Source: Lentisphaerae bacterium WC36
GTDB lineage: Bacteria > Verrucomicrobiota > Lentisphaeria > Victivallales > SZUA-371
Length of the DNA: 64,000 nucleotides
Direction: 5' to 3'
Assembly (NCBI GenBank): GCA_020683205.1
Contig: CP085689.1
Span: 1,054,001-1,118,000 of the forward strand
In this document: piece after piece, positions 35,923 to 45,124 of the stretch
Layout of the letters: each line of letters begins with the position of its first letter
Position numbering within the stretch: the first letter of the stretch is position 1
Made by a program: the position numbers and the translations under genes
The notes under the pieces: model-generated
What the model was told of the DNA's origin: nothing
Seen by the model: only the letters and a program-made list of their open reading frames with translations
Database searches by the model: none

Positions 35923-38241
35923 TTATACAAGTTTAAAAAATCTGCGAGCAATTAACTCACCTGTGAATAATATTAATAAAGCTATAAAAATTAACCATTT
36001 ATGCCATAGTGGGAAAAGTTCTTTTTTTACAATGACATTTTTCTCAGAGCTAAAAAGCTCATTTAAATTTAAGCTTTGCTCGGCTTTTACGACCTTTACA
36101 TTTGGTATACTTTCTAAGGGTTTAAAATTTTCGACTGAGCTATGAAGCATCTTAACTTCCAAATCATCAGAGTGTTCTTTACTAAAATCCAAGTATGCTT
36201 CAGCCTCAGTAATGACTTTATCATCATCTGTTATTCTCTCAGCAATTAATTTTATATTTTTTGATTTTATGTTAGCCTCAATTACTGTTTTATACATATT
36301 TTTCTTTTGACAAGGCTCTAAGTGTAACAGTTCTTTACGTTCATCTGCTAAATAATAAAATTGTAGCTTATTATTATTTTTTACTGATAGTTTTGTTTGA
36401 AAATAAACAACATTTTCTTTATTATTATCTAATAAGCTAGAAGGATAAATCCATTCTGAATTACAATCTTTTGACGCTCCCAGCCAACCAACGAGATTCT
36501 TCCAGAAAATTTCGTAGCTATTGTCTTCTGAATTTGTTGCTAAACGCCATCTCCATAGTGGGTCAGTTGTTAAAACTGCACTTCGCCCGTTACCAAAATT
36601 TTGGACAGCCATTAAAATATGCTCACGCTTTTTACTATCAGTATAATAAGCTAAAGCTTGAGCACCTGGCTTTATTTTGCTAACGAAAGCATAATCCTGA
36701 AATTTCGGAATAATTAGTTTTTTTTGTGCTAAATCTTTAAATAAAATACTATTTTTCCCTGTTCTTGTTAAACTAAATTCTTTTAATTCAGGCACTTTCA
36801 AAGTATATTCTTTTTTTCTCAAAAAATTTGTATAAGAAATGTCACGATTATTCTTTGATCTCTCTAATAATTCTTGAGAAGCACTATCTAACCGCTTTTC
36901 TCTGTTATATTTATCGCTAAAGATAACTGGTAATAACTTTTCAATTTCAGAGTTTGCAAATTCTTTAGCAATCATTGGGTTACCTGTAATAAATAATATT
37001 CCTCCACCTTGATTTACAAACTTTTTTAAACGTTTTTCCATCTGTTTATCAATTTGCTTAGAATTTAAATTCAAAAGCAAAATAGCATCATAAGTCATCA
37101 ATTTTTCAAACTTTGGAAAATTAGTATCTTTTCCGTTAAAGGAAGGTTGCATTACTGATGGAGCAAATAAAACATCAAGCTGATATTTTTCATCAGTGAA
37201 GTTATATTTCAAGAAGCGTGTTCCCCAATCTAGAGCACCTTGATAAAGTAGAACTTTTCTTTTTTCGCGTGGAATGAATCCTGTGATACTAAATATTGAA
37301 GAATCAACAACTTTATTATTAAAACAAAGTTCAACGGTATATTTTTTTAGGCCAATTTCTTTAATGTTACAATTAAATCTTGACGAAATAATACCAGAAA
37401 CACGTTGTCTTTTTATATTAATTTCTTCTATGAGTTTTTTTCTTTCATCATAAATTTTTAAACATAATTTTTTATTTAAAGAAATATTCGATAGTTGAGT
37501 TATTACGTTAACTTTTATTGTTGTATTAAGTGGTCCTTTTGACATGTTTTCTATGCGCTTAAGAGTAACTTTAGGTTCCATAGGTACATCAGTTGTTATT
37601 GGAATAAAAACATTTCGCAAATTGGAATTAATCAAAGACATTTTAGCGTTTTTTAAATTTTGCTGAATATTATTGCCTGTATCAATACCATCGGTGAAAA
37701 CAAGAACTCCATCATATTTGTTATTAAAGTTTCCGCTATTAATTTTTGAAACTGTTTGATAAAAATTTGTTTGCTTTTTAGCATCCTTTGATGTTTTTTT
37801 TAGATTTTTTATTTGTGAAAAATCACCTTCGAAATTAAGCTTATCAGCAAAAGAATAAAAATCAATTTTTAAATTTTTATTTTTGGGTTTTATGACATTA
37901 TTTTGCCAAAAAGATAATGCATTATCAAGACGATTTTTTTTCCAAAAACCAATTTTATGCATACTAAAAGAATTATCAAATAATACGGCAATTTTTTTAT
38001 TTGTAACGGTTTCTACAGCTTTCTTTTTTTCTACTCTAACGTTGCATAAGCAAAAAATTAACAATGATAGAAAAATTAGTCTTATAATTGTTAAAGATAT
38101 CTTTATTGATTTGGGCAATTTTCGTAGCGTAAAATAATACGAAATACCAAAAATTAAAATTCCTAAAAATATAACTCCGCAAATTCCCCATATTCCTGCG
38201 GGAAAATCCCATAATAATTGTGTTGAGTCGTAATTACTCAT
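35923..38241 (-). CDS. Membrane vWA protein with amidotransferase-like domain
   Basis: A 772-residue membrane protein. The start at 38241 has AGGAAGG upstream; a 21-residue longer frame overlaps the upstream gene without a site. Two N-terminal membrane segments (IWGICGVIFLGILIFGISYYF and IRLIFLSLLIFCLCNV) are followed by a vWA domain with MIDAS motif DNSFS. Beta-sandwich repeats come next, then a class-I amidotransferase-like fold (TYDAILLLNLNSKQIDK, NQGGGILFITGNPMIA). A C-terminal membrane segment (WHKWLIFIALLILFTGELIA) ends the protein. The topology puts a large periplasmic part between anchors. Homologues in planctomycete-type Bat operons lack known activity. It probably works with BatA and the MoxR ATPase. 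Confidence 0.85.
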   Translation of the reverse strand: MSNYDSTQLLWDFPAGIWGICGVIFLGILIFGISYYFTLRKLPKSIKISLTIIRLIFLSLLIFCLCNVRVEKKKAVETVTNKKIAVLFDNSFSMHKIGFWKKNRLDNALSFWQNNVIKPKNKNLKIDFYSFADKLNFEGDFSQIKNLKKTSKDAKKQTNFYQTVSKINSGNFNNKYDGVLVFTDGIDTGNNIQQNLKNAKMSLINSNLRNVFIPITTDVPMEPKVTLKRIENMSKGPLNTTIKVNVITQLSNISLNKKLCLKIYDERKKLIEEINIKRQRVSGIISSRFNCNIKEIGLKKYTVELCFNNKVVDSSIFSITGFIPREKRKVLLYQGALDWGTRFLKYNFTDEKYQLDVLFAPSVMQPSFNGKDTNFPKFEKLMTYDAILLLNLNSKQIDKQMEKRLKKFVNQGGGILFITGNPMIAKEFANSEIEKLLPVIFSDKYNREKRLDSASQELLERSKNNRDISYTNFLRKKEYTLKVPELKEFSLTRTGKNSILFKDLAQKKLIIPKFQDYAFVSKIKPGAQALAYYTDSKKREHILMAVQNFGNGRSAVLTTDPLWRWRLATNSEDNSYEIFWKNLVGWLGASKDCNSEWIYPSSLLDNNKENVVYFQTKLSVKNNNKLQFYYLADERKELLHLEPCQKKNMYKTVIEANIKSKNIKLIAERITDDDKVITEAEAYLDFSKEHSDDLEVKMLHSSVENFKPLESIPNVKVVKAEQSLNLNELFSSEKNVIVKKELFPLWHKWLIFIALLILFTGELIARRFFKLV

Positions 38242-38269
38242 CAAATACCTTCCTATAAATTGATCTCTA

Positions 38270-39592
38270 TTATCGTGATTGTTTTTGTTCAGATAAAGCG
38301 GCAAAATATCTAGCTACTTCTTTGACATATTTGTCAGGAACATTTTCTTTTTTAAAATGAAATAAACTTTTACTTTTGCTAACTTGCTCTAATACTTTGC
38401 TTGCATCGGTAATTAGTTCAGCTAATGAATATTTCAAGTCCATTGGAGATGAATTTGGTGGAAAAAAGTTAACGTTCGAACTTCCATTTTTAGTTAAATT
38501 TGTTTTATTTGACCATTTTTCATTCTTATTAGAAGCCATTTCTTGTTTCATACGCTTTGTTATTTGAGCAATATCTTGCATTGCAACCTCAATATCTTCT
38601 CCTAACTTCTTTTTTTGTTCTTTATTTAAATAATCTGGATGTTTTTTTAAGAAATCTAATTTTTTCTGATACTCTTTTGCTTTTGTCATAGCATCTAAAA
38701 GTTGCTTCATTTCTCCATTATTTTGAATTTTTTCTGAAATAACTTTATTACGTAAACTCTTGGTTTGTTTCATTAAGCTACTTTTTGATTTTCCTTGTTT
38801 ATTTTGAGATTTATTTTCTGCTGTTTGAGCTATTTCTTGTGCTAGTTTAGCCAATTGTTGCGCATTTTTTAATGTTCCATTTTTATTTTGTTCAGCCGCA
38901 CTTTCTTTTAAAGAATTAGCGATATTCTTTAATTCTTTTTTTAACTCACTTTTTGGCAAATTATTTTTAATTATTTGATTTAATTTTTTTTGAGTATTAT
39001 TTAAAATTTCTTGTTGTTTTTTATTGCTTGCTTTTGTTAATTGTTCTAAAATATTTTTTAAATATGCCTTTGTTTGCATAGTTTTTTGCCGCGCTATTTT
39101 AGAATTCATACTTTTTAATGCAATAACCGCTTCATCTGATGACTTTACAGCGGCATTTAAATTGCTTTCATATTTATTTAATGATTCATCTTTTTTGATT
39201 GATGAAATATCATCAGACAAATTACTTTGATCTTTGCTTGATTGTGAATGATCACCTTTTTCATTTTCAATTTTTTCAATTATTACTTGTTGTTTTTCAA
39301 TTAATTTATTTAATTTAAATTCTGGATTATTCTTCTCATCTAACTTTTGTTTTTGATTATTTTGCTCATCTTTAAAAACACTTTCCTCTTTGACGGATGC
39401 TTGCTGAGAAGTATTAAGGTTTTTTTTAAAAAATTTCATAGCTCCAATAAATTCTTTTATAGCTTTTTGTTGAGCATTGCTTGTAATATTTAAAGATTTC
39501 ACTTGTTTTTCATCGTTGTTGCCATAGATATTATAGCATAAAAAATTTAACAATAGCGTACTTAAAAATACTTTATAAATATTTTTCATCAT
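38270..39592 (-). CDS. Exported coiled-coil protein, DUF4175 C-terminal-like
   Basis: A 440-residue exported, highly charged helical protein. Its signal peptide is KVFLSTLLLNFLCYNIYG, and GGAGG lies before overlapping ATGATG starts. Residues 50-380 are Lys/Gln/Asn-rich with heptad-like patterning (for example QQKILNNTQ-type runs and KNAQQLAKLAQEIAQTAENK). The upstream gene overlaps by 4 bases and encodes the membrane part that in other species can be joined to such a coiled coil (DUF4175-like). This looks like a split version of that protein. It is probably a periplasmic structural partner in the Bat complex; no enzyme motif is visible. Confidence 0.75.
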   Translation of the reverse strand: MMKNIYKVFLSTLLLNFLCYNIYGNNDEKQVKSLNITSNAQQKAIKEFIGAMKFFKKNLNTSQQASVKEESVFKDEQNNQKQKLDEKNNPEFKLNKLIEKQQVIIEKIENEKGDHSQSSKDQSNLSDDISSIKKDESLNKYESNLNAAVKSSDEAVIALKSMNSKIARQKTMQTKAYLKNILEQLTKASNKKQQEILNNTQKKLNQIIKNNLPKSELKKELKNIANSLKESAAEQNKNGTLKNAQQLAKLAQEIAQTAENKSQNKQGKSKSSLMKQTKSLRNKVISEKIQNNGEMKQLLDAMTKAKEYQKKLDFLKKHPDYLNKEQKKKLGEDIEVAMQDIAQITKRMKQEMASNKNEKWSNKTNLTKNGSSNVNFFPPNSSPMDLKYSLAELITDASKVLEQVSKSKSLFHFKKENVPDKYVKEVARYFAALSEQKQSR

Positions 39593-40920
39593 TTTTTGTC
39601 CTCCATTTTTGTCATAACAATTAAACCTTTTAACTCTTTAAGTGACTTTTGTATTGAACTTGAAGCTTTTTCTAGACAATTAATAGTGTCGCTTGGATAA
39701 TCTCCTAGTGAAATTTTTTTATCATCCATCATAATAAAACCATCGTCAAGAAATTTTCTTAGTTGACGTGATAATTCAAATTGTTCAAGGTATATAGTCT
39801 CATATTTATTTTTCAATTTAACTTCTGGGTTTATGCTTTTAGCAATTTTTATTGAAAAAGTAGCTTTATGCAGTAAAACTTGAGAGTTCAAAAAACTTAC
39901 CAAAAATTCATATAAATGATTTGCACTTTCATCACAATTAGACTGTGTTATATCTTCTTTAAAAGGTAAAATCTCTATATACTGGGGCATGCTCAATATT
40001 GTTGCTTTTTTATCATTTAACGAAGTTTGTCCTTCTAGATAATAGCTGATTAAGTCATATGGCATTGCATCAAATTCATCGAGGGCAAATACGTCTGAGA
40101 ACTTAATATGTCCCTTTTTATTATTTTTGACTTTATAATTTTTAATTTTTTGACCATTCTTTAGTACAACTAATTGCAAATTAGAAAAACCATGTGCAGT
40201 TTTTGCAACTGCCTGCCATTCAACTTCGTCTAATGGCCTTAGTTTGACTTCTGACTCAGGGTTTACTAATTTTAATACGGCAATTTCTTTTATAGCTATT
40301 TTTTCTTTTTTCTTTTTATTTTTAGCGGTTTGAACTTGAGGTTTTTTCTTTTGCTCTTTTAACTTTTCTTTTTTCTTTAAAAATTTTTCTAACGCAAATT
40401 TATTCTTTTGATCAATATTAGCAAAAAATTTTAATTTTGCACCGTTAAAATAAAAAAATGAAGAAAAAGTTACTAAAGTAATAAGGCTTAATACTGTAAA
40501 AAATAGAAATTGCTCTTTTTTAATGGAGTAGTTTTTATAAAAATTTTCTGCTTCAGAATATTGAAGTTTTTTTAATACATGATTTTTTTTCTCAAATTCA
40601 ACAATAGTTTCCAAGCGATTCTTGCCTTTTTTTTCTGCATCAATTTCTTGAACGGTTTGCAATAAATTTATTTTATTGAAAAGATAGCTAATCGTAAAAG
40701 TTGATAAAGCCAACCATAGTCCAATAAAAAAAACATACCTTATCAAATTGTATGCTAACAGTTTATCGCTAATGAAACTATTGATTAAAATTATGACTAG
40801 CAGTGCTGTTGACAGGCAAATTAGCACTAAAACATTTGCTTTTTTAAATGTTCTAATAAACTTATCAAAATGAATCTTTTTTTTCATTTTTGAATTTTTA
40901 TATGAATTTTTTTCTTTCAT
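39589..40920 (-). CDS. DUF4175-like membrane protein of Bat operon
   Basis: A 443-residue protein with three membrane segments in its first 170 residues (ANVLVLICLSTALLVIILI, YVFFIGLWLALSTFTISYLF, LFFTVLSLITLVTFSSFFYF). A Lys-rich charged stretch follows (about 185-225), then an extracytoplasmic beta domain resembling Ig-like folds of DUF4175-type proteins (KLRPLDEVEWQAVAKTAHGF). The stop/start arrangement is tight: its ATG directly follows the BatA stop (TAAATG), and its own stop overlaps the next gene. Assignment to DUF4175 rests on topology and operon position, since primary sequence conservation is weak. Confidence 0.7.
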   Translation of the reverse strand: MKEKNSYKNSKMKKKIHFDKFIRTFKKANVLVLICLSTALLVIILINSFISDKLLAYNLIRYVFFIGLWLALSTFTISYLFNKINLLQTVQEIDAEKKGKNRLETIVEFEKKNHVLKKLQYSEAENFYKNYSIKKEQFLFFTVLSLITLVTFSSFFYFNGAKLKFFANIDQKNKFALEKFLKKKEKLKEQKKKPQVQTAKNKKKKEKIAIKEIAVLKLVNPESEVKLRPLDEVEWQAVAKTAHGFSNLQLVVLKNGQKIKNYKVKNNKKGHIKFSDVFALDEFDAMPYDLISYYLEGQTSLNDKKATILSMPQYIEILPFKEDITQSNCDESANHLYEFLVSFLNSQVLLHKATFSIKIAKSINPEVKLKNKYETIYLEQFELSRQLRKFLDDGFIMMDDKKISLGDYPSDTINCLEKASSSIQKSLKELKGLIVMTKMEDKK

Positions 40921-42993
40921 TTATAATGCCGTCCTATTTGCAATTAAAATTTCGAGTACCATTGCCGCTAATGCAATAATAAGTAAAATTCTCCATATTG
41001 GGTAAGAGTTATGTTTGTCGGAATTCTTTTCTCTTTTAGCTACTAATTCTTGAGTGCTTTCTCTACTATTTTTTACAGGCATATCTGCATTCCTAGCAAT
41101 GCCTTTGATTTTTTTTACTAAAGTTTTATTAATTATTGCGTTTTTTGACTCCTTAATTGATGGATTGACAACAAAATAATCAAATGTCTCATTATTATCT
41201 TTGTGATAATAGCAGTTAGAAACTTGTGGTATAAATTGGTACTGTTTATTGTTTTTAACCTCTCCAAAAATATTTTTAACAGGGGCAAGTTTTTGCTCTT
41301 CATTTTTAGAGTTGAATATTTTGACATTATTACTAACTAAAACTGGAACATTTGAGCAATCAATTTCATTTTGAGCAACTTTATTTACCTTTATTAAATC
41401 ATGAGCATATGATAAAAATTCTCGCCAAAAAGGAAGAAAAACTGTTTTTGTCATCCAGTCAGTTGTTTCTCTGTTTAGTTCAAAAGTAATTAAAAAGATT
41501 TTTCCTTTACCATAATAATCTAATTCTATAATAGCTGGATCACCATCTAAAAATTCAGCTAAAATTTTCCCATTTTTGGGATGAGATACTTTTAAGTGGT
41601 TGAAAAAATTTATTGTATACCACTCATCACTTTTTATTTTTGTATATGGTGAAAAAATTTTATGATCATAATCAATAAAACTTAATTGAGTTGTTTTATT
41701 AATTTCGTCACTAATTTTAATATTGAAAAAATTCAAAAACTTTTTTGTTTCTTCATCATTTTTCCCAACAACTGCGATATTTCCCCCACGTTTTAAATAT
41801 TTTTTTACTTGCTGAATATAAGAACTATGTAAAAGTCTTAAATCCTGCAATACTAACAGGTCAACTTTTTCTAAATTTGTTTTTTGTCTTCCATCAAAAA
41901 TAATTTTCTTTTCTTCTTTTAAAGAATTTACTTGAGGAGAAAATGCAGTTTTAATATAATTGAATTGATTTGATGTTGTCTCTGATATCTTTATTTTTCC
42001 CATCGAAACAGGCTTAATCCAGCAATATCTTTTGTTATCAACTCCAATATCGTCATCACTATACATTTCAATAGATGCCGAACACGATAAGGGTTTCAAT
42101 TCTCTATTTTTGCCTAAAGGTTTTAGTACAACTTGGTATGAATGAGTACTTTTTTTAGGAATTTTAAATCGCTGCGAAACTTCTTTGTAATTATCTGCTT
42201 TAACTGTGATTACTCCAGAGTTATTCGAATCGTTTAAATTAGCTACCTTTACATCAATAACTAGGTCCTGACCTGATTTTACAAAAGCTGACACGCAGCT
42301 AAGACCTTCAATATAACAATTTTTGAATGGAATCATATCATCTTCAGGTGTAACAAGTTCTAGTTTAATTCCATCTTCTAGGAGCTTGTCGTAATTTACT
42401 TTTTCCCAAGGAATTTTTTGATGGTCAGTTATAACGACAATCTTTTTATTTTTGCAATTAATCGTTTTTAATTTAGCTTCTGCTTGAGCTAAAGCAAAAG
42501 AAAAATCACTTGTAAAATTCCCCTGATAATTAGTCTCAAACCATCTTTGTAAAGTTAATTTATTGCTAGAAAAACTGCCATTCCATTTAACATTGTCTGT
42601 TACAATACCAATCATAGCTGGATTTTGGTAATTAACAGCCCCCAAATTTTTTATTGCAGATTTATAAAGAAATTGATTATAATTATCTGCTTGCATGCTA
42701 TAAGACCCATCCCATAGAATCACTTTAGCGCTTTGCACTTCATTACTAAATTTTCCAATATAAGGCCACGCAAATGCAAAACATATTGACGTAATTGTTA
42801 ACATTCTAAGAAGTAAAACTAATCTTTTTTTTAACCGATTCTTTTTTTGACTCTTTATAATTGAAGAGGTAAGAAATTGCAATGATGCAAACGGTATAGG
42901 TTGACTTGGTTTATTTTTTAAGAGGTGTAAAATTATAGGAATTGTTAATAAAGTTAAACCACCTAAAAATATTGAATATGCTAGCTGAATCAT
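40921..42993 (-). CDS. batA: BatA-like vWA membrane protein
   Basis: A 690-residue BatA family protein. The N-terminal BatA domain is typical (two membrane segments around LTIPIILHLLKNKPSQPIPF and VLLLRMLTITSICFAFAWPY). A vWA domain follows with MIDAS DGSYS (WDGSYSMQAD), then a long periplasmic beta-rich part with an amidotransferase-like stretch (LKRGGNIAVVGKND). A C-terminal membrane segment (WRILLIIALAAMVLEILIA) closes the protein. BatA proteins are thought to support envelope integrity or stress tolerance together with MoxR. The start overlaps the DUF58 stop (ATGA) and has GGAGTG upstream. Confidence 0.88.
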   Translation of the reverse strand: MIQLAYSIFLGGLTLLTIPIILHLLKNKPSQPIPFASLQFLTSSIIKSQKKNRLKKRLVLLLRMLTITSICFAFAWPYIGKFSNEVQSAKVILWDGSYSMQADNYNQFLYKSAIKNLGAVNYQNPAMIGIVTDNVKWNGSFSSNKLTLQRWFETNYQGNFTSDFSFALAQAEAKLKTINCKNKKIVVITDHQKIPWEKVNYDKLLEDGIKLELVTPEDDMIPFKNCYIEGLSCVSAFVKSGQDLVIDVKVANLNDSNNSGVITVKADNYKEVSQRFKIPKKSTHSYQVVLKPLGKNRELKPLSCSASIEMYSDDDIGVDNKRYCWIKPVSMGKIKISETTSNQFNYIKTAFSPQVNSLKEEKKIIFDGRQKTNLEKVDLLVLQDLRLLHSSYIQQVKKYLKRGGNIAVVGKNDEETKKFLNFFNIKISDEINKTTQLSFIDYDHKIFSPYTKIKSDEWYTINFFNHLKVSHPKNGKILAEFLDGDPAIIELDYYGKGKIFLITFELNRETTDWMTKTVFLPFWREFLSYAHDLIKVNKVAQNEIDCSNVPVLVSNNVKIFNSKNEEQKLAPVKNIFGEVKNNKQYQFIPQVSNCYYHKDNNETFDYFVVNPSIKESKNAIINKTLVKKIKGIARNADMPVKNSRESTQELVAKREKNSDKHNSYPIWRILLIIALAAMVLEILIANRTAL

Positions 42994-43907
42994 TTAAATT
43001 TTTCACTCCTTACATATAAATATTTTCCCAATGCTTTTAAAGGAGGAATACTCGTGTTTAATAGTAAATATTCTCCTCCGACACTACTTACAATTCGTTC
43101 AAGTTCAAGTAGGTGGGCATTTAGATTTTCAAGGTATTTCTTTCTAACTACTTCTGGACTCAGGTGTAATTTAGAACCGCTTTCAAGATCGCTTAAAAGC
43201 ACAGGTTCATCAAAGTCAAAATTAAGCTCAGAATTATCCATCACATTAAAAAATATTGGTTCACAATTCAAATAAGCGAGTTCTTTGAGCTGGTTATTTA
43301 AAACTTTTAAATCACCATAAAAATCGGAAATAATTATTACTATTGAGCGTCTTCTAACAACTCCACATAGTTCGCTAATAGCTTTAGGCAAATCACAATT
43401 TTGATCATTTGGCTGTAAACAAAGTCTTGATAGCAAAGTGTTGAAGTGTGATCTTTTTGAACTTGGTCTTAAAAAATCTTTTAAGTGATTTGCTACTAAA
43501 CTTAAAGTGAACGCATCATTCTGTTTCATTAAAAATAACATCAAAGCAGCAGCTAAACTTATAGAATAATCCCATTTAGACATTGCACTTTTTTCACCTT
43601 TATATGACATTGAAGCACTAGAGTCAAGCAATAAATAAACGTTCATATTTGTCTCATCATCTCTGAGTCTAATATTTAATCGATCGGTTCGTCCATAAAC
43701 TTTCCAATCAATTAACTTCAATGAATCCCCAGGTTGATAACTGCGATACTCTTTAAACTCTACACTACTTCCACGAAATGGACTCTTATGCAATCCTTTT
43801 AAGAAACCTTCAACTAAATAACGAGCTTTAACGTCAAGAGACGGCAACTTGTTTAGAATTTCAATGTCCAAAAACTCATTGATATTTTGTTCCACTGAAT
43901 TAGGCAT
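42990..43907 (-). CDS. DUF58 vWA-like protein
   Basis: A 305-residue soluble DUF58 protein. Hallmarks are the N-terminal KARYLVEGFLKGLHKSPFRG and the family signature YRSYQPGDSLKLIDWKVYGR. A vWA-like strand with MIDAS-type DSSAS (LLLDSSASMSYKG) follows, and late VVRRRSIVIIISDFYGD. DUF58 proteins pair with MoxR ATPases as chaperone-like modules, with the partner BatA in the membrane. The gene is 3 bases after the moxR stop and overlaps batA. Confidence 0.93.
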   Translation of the reverse strand: MPNSVEQNINEFLDIEILNKLPSLDVKARYLVEGFLKGLHKSPFRGSSVEFKEYRSYQPGDSLKLIDWKVYGRTDRLNIRLRDDETNMNVYLLLDSSASMSYKGEKSAMSKWDYSISLAAALMLFLMKQNDAFTLSLVANHLKDFLRPSSKRSHFNTLLSRLCLQPNDQNCDLPKAISELCGVVRRRSIVIIISDFYGDLKVLNNQLKELAYLNCEPIFFNVMDNSELNFDFDEPVLLSDLESGSKLHLSPEVVRKKYLENLNAHLLELERIVSSVGGEYLLLNTSIPPLKALGKYLYVRSEKFK

Positions 43908-43910
43908 AAG

Positions 43911-44906
43911 TTAAATCTCATTAATAATTTGAGTGATAATATCTTCAACGCTTACTCCATCGGCTTCAGCATGATAATTCAAGATAACTCGGTGTCTTAA
44001 AACAGGAAATGCTGCTTTAACAATATCTTCATAAGCTACATTATAGCGACCATCAAGCGCTGCAAAAACTTTGCCAGCTAAAGCTAAATATTGACATGCA
44101 CGAGGTCCAGCACCCCATCTTAAATACTTGTTTGTAGCTGATTTTGAATCTGCACCAGGTCGAGTCGCTCTTACAATTTTTACTGCAAACTCTGCTACAC
44201 TTGTTGGAACTGGAATTAACCTCACAATACTTTGAAATTCTAAAAGATCTTCCACGCTAGCAACTTTTTCTAATTTAATATTTTGGTCAGTTGTTGTATT
44301 TTGTAAAATTGCAACTTCTTCTGAAAATGAAGGATAATCAACATTTAAACTAAACATAAAACGGTCTAATTGAGCTTCGGGTAAAGGATATGTTCCTTCT
44401 TGTTCAATAGGGTTTTGCGTTGCTAGAACGAAAAAAGGCTCTTCGAGCTTAAAGCGAGTTCCAGCAATTGTTACATAATGCTCTTGCATTGCTTCAAGTA
44501 ATGCAGCTTGAGTTTTTGGAGGAGTACGGTTTATCTCATCTGCGAGTAACATTTGCGTAAAAATAGGTCCTTTTATAAAACGATATTCACGTGCTTTAGA
44601 TACTTGATTTTCTTCTAAAACTTCACTCCCTGTAATATCAGCAGGCATCATATCTGGAGTAAATTGAACTCTTTTGAAGTCTAAGTCTGCAATTTCTGAT
44701 AATGTATTAATCAGCAAAGTTTTCGCCAATCCAGGAGCTCCTATAAGTAAGCAATGTCCCCGACAAAGAATTGCTGCTAAAAGTTGATCAATTAATTCTT
44801 CCTGTCCGAATATTTTTTTTCTTAACTCAGCTTTTATCAAGCGAACTTTTTCTTGCATTAACCTTAAAGATGCTTCAATATTAACACTAGAGTCCTCTAC
44901 CATCAT
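43911..44906 (-). CDS. moxR: MoxR-family AAA+ ATPase
   Basis: A 331-residue MoxR ATPase, first gene of the seven-gene operon. The ATG at 44906 has AGAAGGAG 8 bases upstream; the 11-residue longer frame is rejected. Walker A GAPGLAKT (56-63), Walker B LLADEINR (D123, E124), the MoxR-typical FTPDMMPADITG, ATQNPIEQEGTYPLPEAQLDRF (sensor-1 and Arg finger) and RWGAGPRACQYL (sensor-2 region) are all present. MoxR ATPases remodel or insert cofactors into partner proteins; DUF58 and vWA proteins are the usual partners and follow here. Confidence 0.95.
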   Translation of the reverse strand: MMVEDSSVNIEASLRLMQEKVRLIKAELRKKIFGQEELIDQLLAAILCRGHCLLIGAPGLAKTLLINTLSEIADLDFKRVQFTPDMMPADITGSEVLEENQVSKAREYRFIKGPIFTQMLLADEINRTPPKTQAALLEAMQEHYVTIAGTRFKLEEPFFVLATQNPIEQEGTYPLPEAQLDRFMFSLNVDYPSFSEEVAILQNTTTDQNIKLEKVASVEDLLEFQSIVRLIPVPTSVAEFAVKIVRATRPGADSKSATNKYLRWGAGPRACQYLALAGKVFAALDGRYNVAYEDIVKAAFPVLRHRVILNYHAEADGVSVEDIITQIINEI

Positions 44907-45013
44907 AATAACTACTCCTTCTTTTAACTTAATATTCAAATTTCAAAAATATTTCTAAACCTAATATTTTACTGTATTTACAAATGTAAGCATTTACAAG
45001 TGAAAAATATCAA

Positions 45014-45036
45014 AAATGCAATATTTTTTAGCATTT
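45014..45036 (-). terminator. Weak terminator after the transglutaminase gene
   Basis: AAATGC (45014-45019) pairs with GCATTT (45031-45036). On the minus strand TTTTTGATATTTTT follows. The stem is short, so this is tentative. Confidence 0.35.
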
Positions 45037-45124
45037 GAGCTAAATTTTTATCTCAAATCGAAAAAAATGATAAAGTCTTTCAATAAATACCATTACTATA
45101 TCATTTTGAGCGAATTAGATATCA

